Part shown: piece after piece, positions 52,701 to 58,620 of the stretch
How the letters are laid out: each line of letters starts with the position of its first letter
How positions within the stretch are numbered: the first letter of the stretch is position 1
Origin: Limanda limanda
Lineage: Eukaryota > Chordata > Actinopteri > Pleuronectiformes > Pleuronectidae
Assembly: GCF_963576545.1 (NCBI RefSeq)
Contig: NC_083649.1
Location: 6,501,406-6,565,405 of the forward strand
Length of the DNA: 64,000 nucleotides
Direction: 5' to 3'
The notes under the pieces: generated by a model
Seen by the model: the letters and a program-made list of their open reading frames with translations, nothing else
Told to the model about the DNA's origin: nothing
The model's database searches: none
Translations under genes and position numbers: made by a program

Positions 52701-55700
52701 CAGTTTATATACAAGAGATGTCAAGTAACGAAGTACAAATACTTCGTTTTGTTTAGTAGCAGTTAAATGAAAGGGCTCCCAATCATCTGAGGAAGAGGAC
52801 TTCTTTTCCTCCTTGAAGAAGACCGTTCCTCTTGAAACGACCCAGCAGTTGGATGCGTACCTGGGGTTCCCAGGAGACACACTAGATGTACTGAAGTCCT
52901 TCCCAGCTGTGTGCCAGCTATCACTGAAGTTTAATACGGAAAATTCCGCTGAAGTTTGACTTTTTGCACTAATACAATACTTATTGGCATCTAGTTATCA
53001 TGTCTTCTGCTCCATAATATAACATTATATTCATTATGGCCTTTAGAAAAATGTTTATTTGGAGGAGGTGGGGTAGTGCACTATAGGCCCCTGAGACGCA
53101 GCTTAAGAGTTTGTCCTTAATGGGGAAAAAACTCCCCTTACATTACTTTTACTTTTATACTTTAAGTAGTTTTGAAACCAGTACTTTTACACTTTTACTT
53201 AAGTAAAAAGCTTGAGTTGATACTTCAACTTCTACAGAAGTATTTCTAAACCCTAGTATCTTGATTCTACTTAAGTAATGGATGTGAATACTTTTGACAC
53301 CTCTGATTAACTTTACTGCTCAGGGCTATTAAATGCGCAGTATGTTACCTCGGCCACTAGGGGTCTAGGGGTAAAAAATCATGTTAACAGATGAATTAAT
53401 GTATGAAAGTTTACGTTAAGAAGCAAACAGCTGAATAATCGTGATCTAGATAACAAGCCAGCGAAGTGATATTTTATATTTAAATTAACGAACCACCCAC
53501 GAGGACCTGTGCTCACCCAGGTTTCTGTCTATGTTGAACTTTCCCATCTCGTTGCCCGACCGGATTGTGTACGTGATATCGGCGTTAGGTCCGATGTCGA
53601 CGCTGGTCGCCAACACTCGCAGCACGGCGGTTCCCACGGCAACGTCCTCGGGGACGGTGACGGCGTAGTCCCGCCTCTGGAAGACTGGAGCGTTGTCGTT
53701 CACGTCCAGCACCAGGATGGTCAAATCCACCTGAGGGGAAGGACAAGAGACGGGAGAGGGATTTGTTTCAGTGTAGGACGCTCAAACAGTGATCTCATGG
53801 ATATGAACGGGAGTAGAAATACTAAAGGTCTCACTAAGAGACGAGTGGACGGACACAAATCAATAAAAGTCTGCGTCCACCAAAGCTTGAGGGACACTTA
53901 AGTGGCCACTGGATGAATGTGAACGATTTGTGGAATTAGTGAGTCAGATAAATGTTGTTTTCTGCTGGAATTCAATATTTGACCTTTTCAGGCGCCGTCA
54001 CGTTGTCTCTGCTTTTCTAAAATGTTGTTTCCTGTCTTGTTTGAGGTTGTTTGTGTCCTGGTTTTGTGTCATTTTTGTCTTTGGTGGAACACATTTGATT
54101 TCTGTTCATTGAGGGTGTTGTAAATTAGATGCACAGTCTATAATTCATGCTAATCATGGCAGGATTCAAATGGCTCCGTCAGATCATATTTCAACATGAA
54201 ATACAAGAGCAGAAACGCCACCGGTAGGCGTGACGTCTGTGATCCACTTTCCAATCGAAACACAGGCATAGTGACATTTTATGACATTTATTCTCCGTCT
54301 ACACTAATAACGTGGATCCGTGCCGTGTTTACAAAGCGACTGAATCCTTTGCCCGTGAGTCGGAAAAATTCTACTGAATCTATCTTTATTACGGGTTTTC
54401 TATCATATTTGAAAAACAGTGTTGGTGAGCGAGAGCGGATTCTAAACACAAAGTTAGGAAGTTATTTTCAGTTGTGAGTTTATGACTTGTTCTAACGTCA
54501 CACACACACACACACACACACACACATCTTTCCTCATTCCACCCGCTGCACAACTACAGAGCTGGAAGACGAATTTCCATCTTAATTAAAAATCTACCAG
54601 GTTCCTTATCTGATCTCCTCAGTAAACAACATGTGTTTATTGACGTGTGCAGACGGAAACTCAGCGTGTGCAGATCCCTGATGACTCCATCCCCGACCCC
54701 CCCCGACCCCCCCGCTGACTGATCTGCACTCTAACATGTACTGTATGGATTCTGAGAGGACTGATACTGCAGTGACCTAAATGGAAACACATGTCCTAAG
54801 CAGCAGGTCACTGGTTTGTCACCCCCGCCCGCCCCCTCTTCTCTCCCTACGTGTCCGTTTCACTTTTTAATTAACACGAAAAGCCCAAAAATACATTTAA
54901 AAAACCCTGATTTAATTGATAATATTGTTAATTACTGAGTTAATCTGATTGAATTACTTCAAAAACTTTACAGGGACCATGCGCATTAATAGACATTTCT
55001 GCAAATGAGCCAGTTTAGAAATCTGTATTATTATTATCATTATTATATCCATTCACATTATTTCAGAATTATTTTTCTACTAATAATTAACACGAAAAGC
55101 CCAAAAATACATTAAAAAACCCTGATTTAATTGATAATATTGTTAATTACTGTTTAATTATATCCTTTCACATTATTTCAGAATTATTTTTCTACTTATA
55201 ATTAACACGAAAAGCCCAAAAATACATTAAAAAAACCTGATTTAATTGATAATATTGTTAATTACTGTTTTATTATATCCTTTCACATTATTTCAGAATT
55301 ATTTTTCTACTTATAATTAACACGAAAAGCCCAAAAATACATAAAAAAAACCCTGATTTAAGTGATAATATTGTAAATCACTGTGTTAATCACTCTTCAT
55401 CAGATTGAATTACTTCGAATACTTTACAGGGACCATGAACATTAATAGACATTTCTGTAAATGAGCCAGTTTAGAAATCTGTATTATTATTATCATTATT
55501 ATATCCTTTCACATTATTTCAGAATTATTTTTCTACTTATAATTAACACGAAAAGCCCAAAAATACATTAAAAAACCCAGATTAAATTGATAATATTGTT
55601 AATTACTGTTTTAATCACTCTTCATCTGATTGAATTACTTTACAGGGACCATGCACATTAATAGACATTTCTGTAAATGAGCCAGTTTAGCAATCTCTAT

Positions 55701-58561
55701 TATTATTATCATTATTATATCCTTTCACATTATTTCAGAATTATTTTTCTACTTATAATTAACACGAAAAGCCCAAAAATACATTAAAAAAACCTGATTT
55801 AATTGATAATATTGTTAATTACTGTTTTATTATATCCTTTCACATTATTTCAGAATTATTTTTCTACTTATAATTAACACGAAAAGCCCAAAAATACATA
55901 AAAAAAACCCTGATTTAAGTGATAATATTGTAAATCACTGTGTTAATCACTCTTCATCTGATTGAATTACTTCGAATACTTTACAGGGACCATGAACATT
56001 AATAGACATTTCTGTAAATGAGCCAGTTTAGAAATCTGTATTATTATTATCATTATTATATCCTTTCACATTATTTCAGAATTATTTTTCTACTTATAAT
56101 TAACACGAAAAGCCCAAAAATATATAAAAAAAACCCTGATTTAATTGATAAATATTGTTTATTACTGTTTTAATCACTATTCATCTGATTGAATTACTTC
56201 GAAAACTTTACAGGGACCATGCACATTAATAGACATTTCTGTAAATGAGCCAGTTTAGAAATCTGTTTTATTATTATCATTATTATATCCTTTCACATTA
56301 TTTCAGAATTATTTTTCTACTTATAATTAACACGAAAAGCCCAAAAATACATTAAAAAACCCTGATTTAATTGATAATATTGTTATTTACTGTTTAATTA
56401 TATCCTTTCACATTATTTCAGAATTATTTCCTACTTATAATTAACACGAAAAGCCCAAAAATACATTAAAAAAACTCTGATTTAATTAAAAGTATTGTTA
56501 ATTACTGTGTTAATCACTCTTTATCTGATTGAATAACTTAGAAAACTTTACAGGGACCATGGACATTAATAGACATTTCTGTAAATGAGCCAGTTTAGAA
56601 ATCTGTTTATTATTATCATTATTATATCCTTTCACATTATTCCAGAATTATTTTTCTGCTTATATTTTATGGGATCATAAGAACTCTACCTGGGTTTAAT
56701 TGATAAACTGGACAGCATCAAAACTACTGAGACCAGATGTGTGTCAGATCTGAGACCATACCTGTGAGGACAGTGCCCCCTGTTGGCCGGCCTGGTCAGT
56801 GGCCTGGACGCGGACCCGATACGAGTCTCTGCTCTCCCGGTCCAGAGACTTCTCCAGGATCACCATCCCAGACACGGCATCGATGGAGAAGAAGCCGCTG
56901 ACCGAGTCCAGCAGAGAGTAAACCACCGTGCGGTTCAGACCTGGAGACGACACGAGACAAACGTTCAGGAGACAGACGTTCAGGAGACAGACGTTCAGGA
57001 GACAAACGTTCAGGGGACAGACGTTCAGGAGACAGACGTTCAGGGGACAGACGTTCAGGAGACAGACGTTCAGGAGACAAACATTCAGGGGACAGACATT
57101 CAGGGGACAGACGTTCAGGGGACAGACGTTCAGGAGACAGACGTTCAGGAGACAGACGTTCAGTAGACAGACGTTCAGGAGACAGACGTTTAGGGGACAG
57201 ACGTTCAGGAGACAGACGTTCAGGAGACAGACGTTCAGGGGACAGACGTTCAAGAGACAGACGTTCAGGGGACAGACGTTCAGGGGACAGACATTACCTT
57301 ACATTACATTTCATATAGCTGACGCTTTTATCCAAAGCATCTTACAATAAGTGCATTCAACCCCGAGGGTACGAACCAAGAACAACAAGAATCAAGAAAG
57401 TACAAATTTTTCAAAAATAAAGCAAAACTACAAAATGCTATAAGAGCCATTTAAGTGCTACTAAATTGTTAGTTTCAAAAATTGTTAGTAATTTTTTTTA
57501 CATTTTTTTATTCAAGGTATGGTCTGAAGAGGTGTGTTTTTAGTTTGAGGCAGAAGCTGTGTAAACTTCCTGATGTCTGGATGTCGATGGGGAGCTCATT
57601 CCACCATTTAGGAGCACGAACAGCTCAAAAGTCGTGATTTTGATGAGTGTTTAGCAGTGAAGGAGCAACGAGCCGATTGGCCGAAGCAGAGCGGAGTGAA
57701 CGGGCTGGGGTGTAAGGTTTGACCATGTCCTGGATGTAGACTGGACCGGATCCTTTCACAGCACGGTACACAAGTACTAATGTTTTGAAGCGGATGCGGG
57801 CGGCCACTGGTAACCAGTGGAGGGAGCGGAGGAGCGGAGTAGACCTTCTCCTTCATGTTCATGTGAATCCTTCTTTCCATCAGAGAGAGAGAGAGAGAGA
57901 CGATGGATACGTGCACTAATTGCATGTGACACCTTTGCAATAGAGTATCTCGCCCATGTCCCCGTCAGCACTCTGGCTGCTCTGTGACTCGGTGGATTGC
58001 TTTCCCTGCACGTAGGACACTTCCTGTGCTCGTTATCCACCACCCACCCCCCCCCCCCCCCCACATACAGTGTCTCACCTTCATCGGGGTCGCTGGCCTG
58101 CAGGCGGGTGAGCAGCGCCTTGGGGGCTGCGTTCTCGAACACGCTGGCCAGGTAATGAGGGGAGGAGAAGGAGGGGGCGTTGTCGTTCACGTCCAACAGC
58201 TTGAGGGAAATGTCCGAGCGGCAGAACAGGCCCCCCCCGTCGGTGGCCTGGGCGATGAGCTTGTAGGTGGGGGTCATCTCCCGGTCCATGACGGTGGCCG
58301 TACGCAGCTCACCTGACGGGACACAAACAGGGAGACGTGTGTGTTTAGGAGGGGACTAATTAACGACAAACCCGGAGAGGAAGGATAATTGGACGTACCG
58401 GTGTTTGCGTCCATGTAGAAATCTTCGACCCCGATGCCAAAGAGGGAATATTGAATCTCTGCACTGGAGCCTGAGTCAGCGTCTGTGGCGCCCACTGTCA
58501 GAATGCCCTTGTTAGTCGGAATGTCCTCGGGAAACGAGGCGCTGTACACCGCCTGTCACAA

Positions 58562-58620
<59 letters not shown>

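Noticed and set aside
56744..57253. Frame with repeated LNVCLLNVC, and frames on the other strand
   Set aside because: Comes from the 15-bp minisatellite; only its last part (GLNRTVVYS onward) is the real fat3 exon.
54871..57293. CRISPR-like repeat arrays
   Set aside because: No regular unique spacers, no cas genes, vertebrate DNA; these are ordinary tandem repeats.
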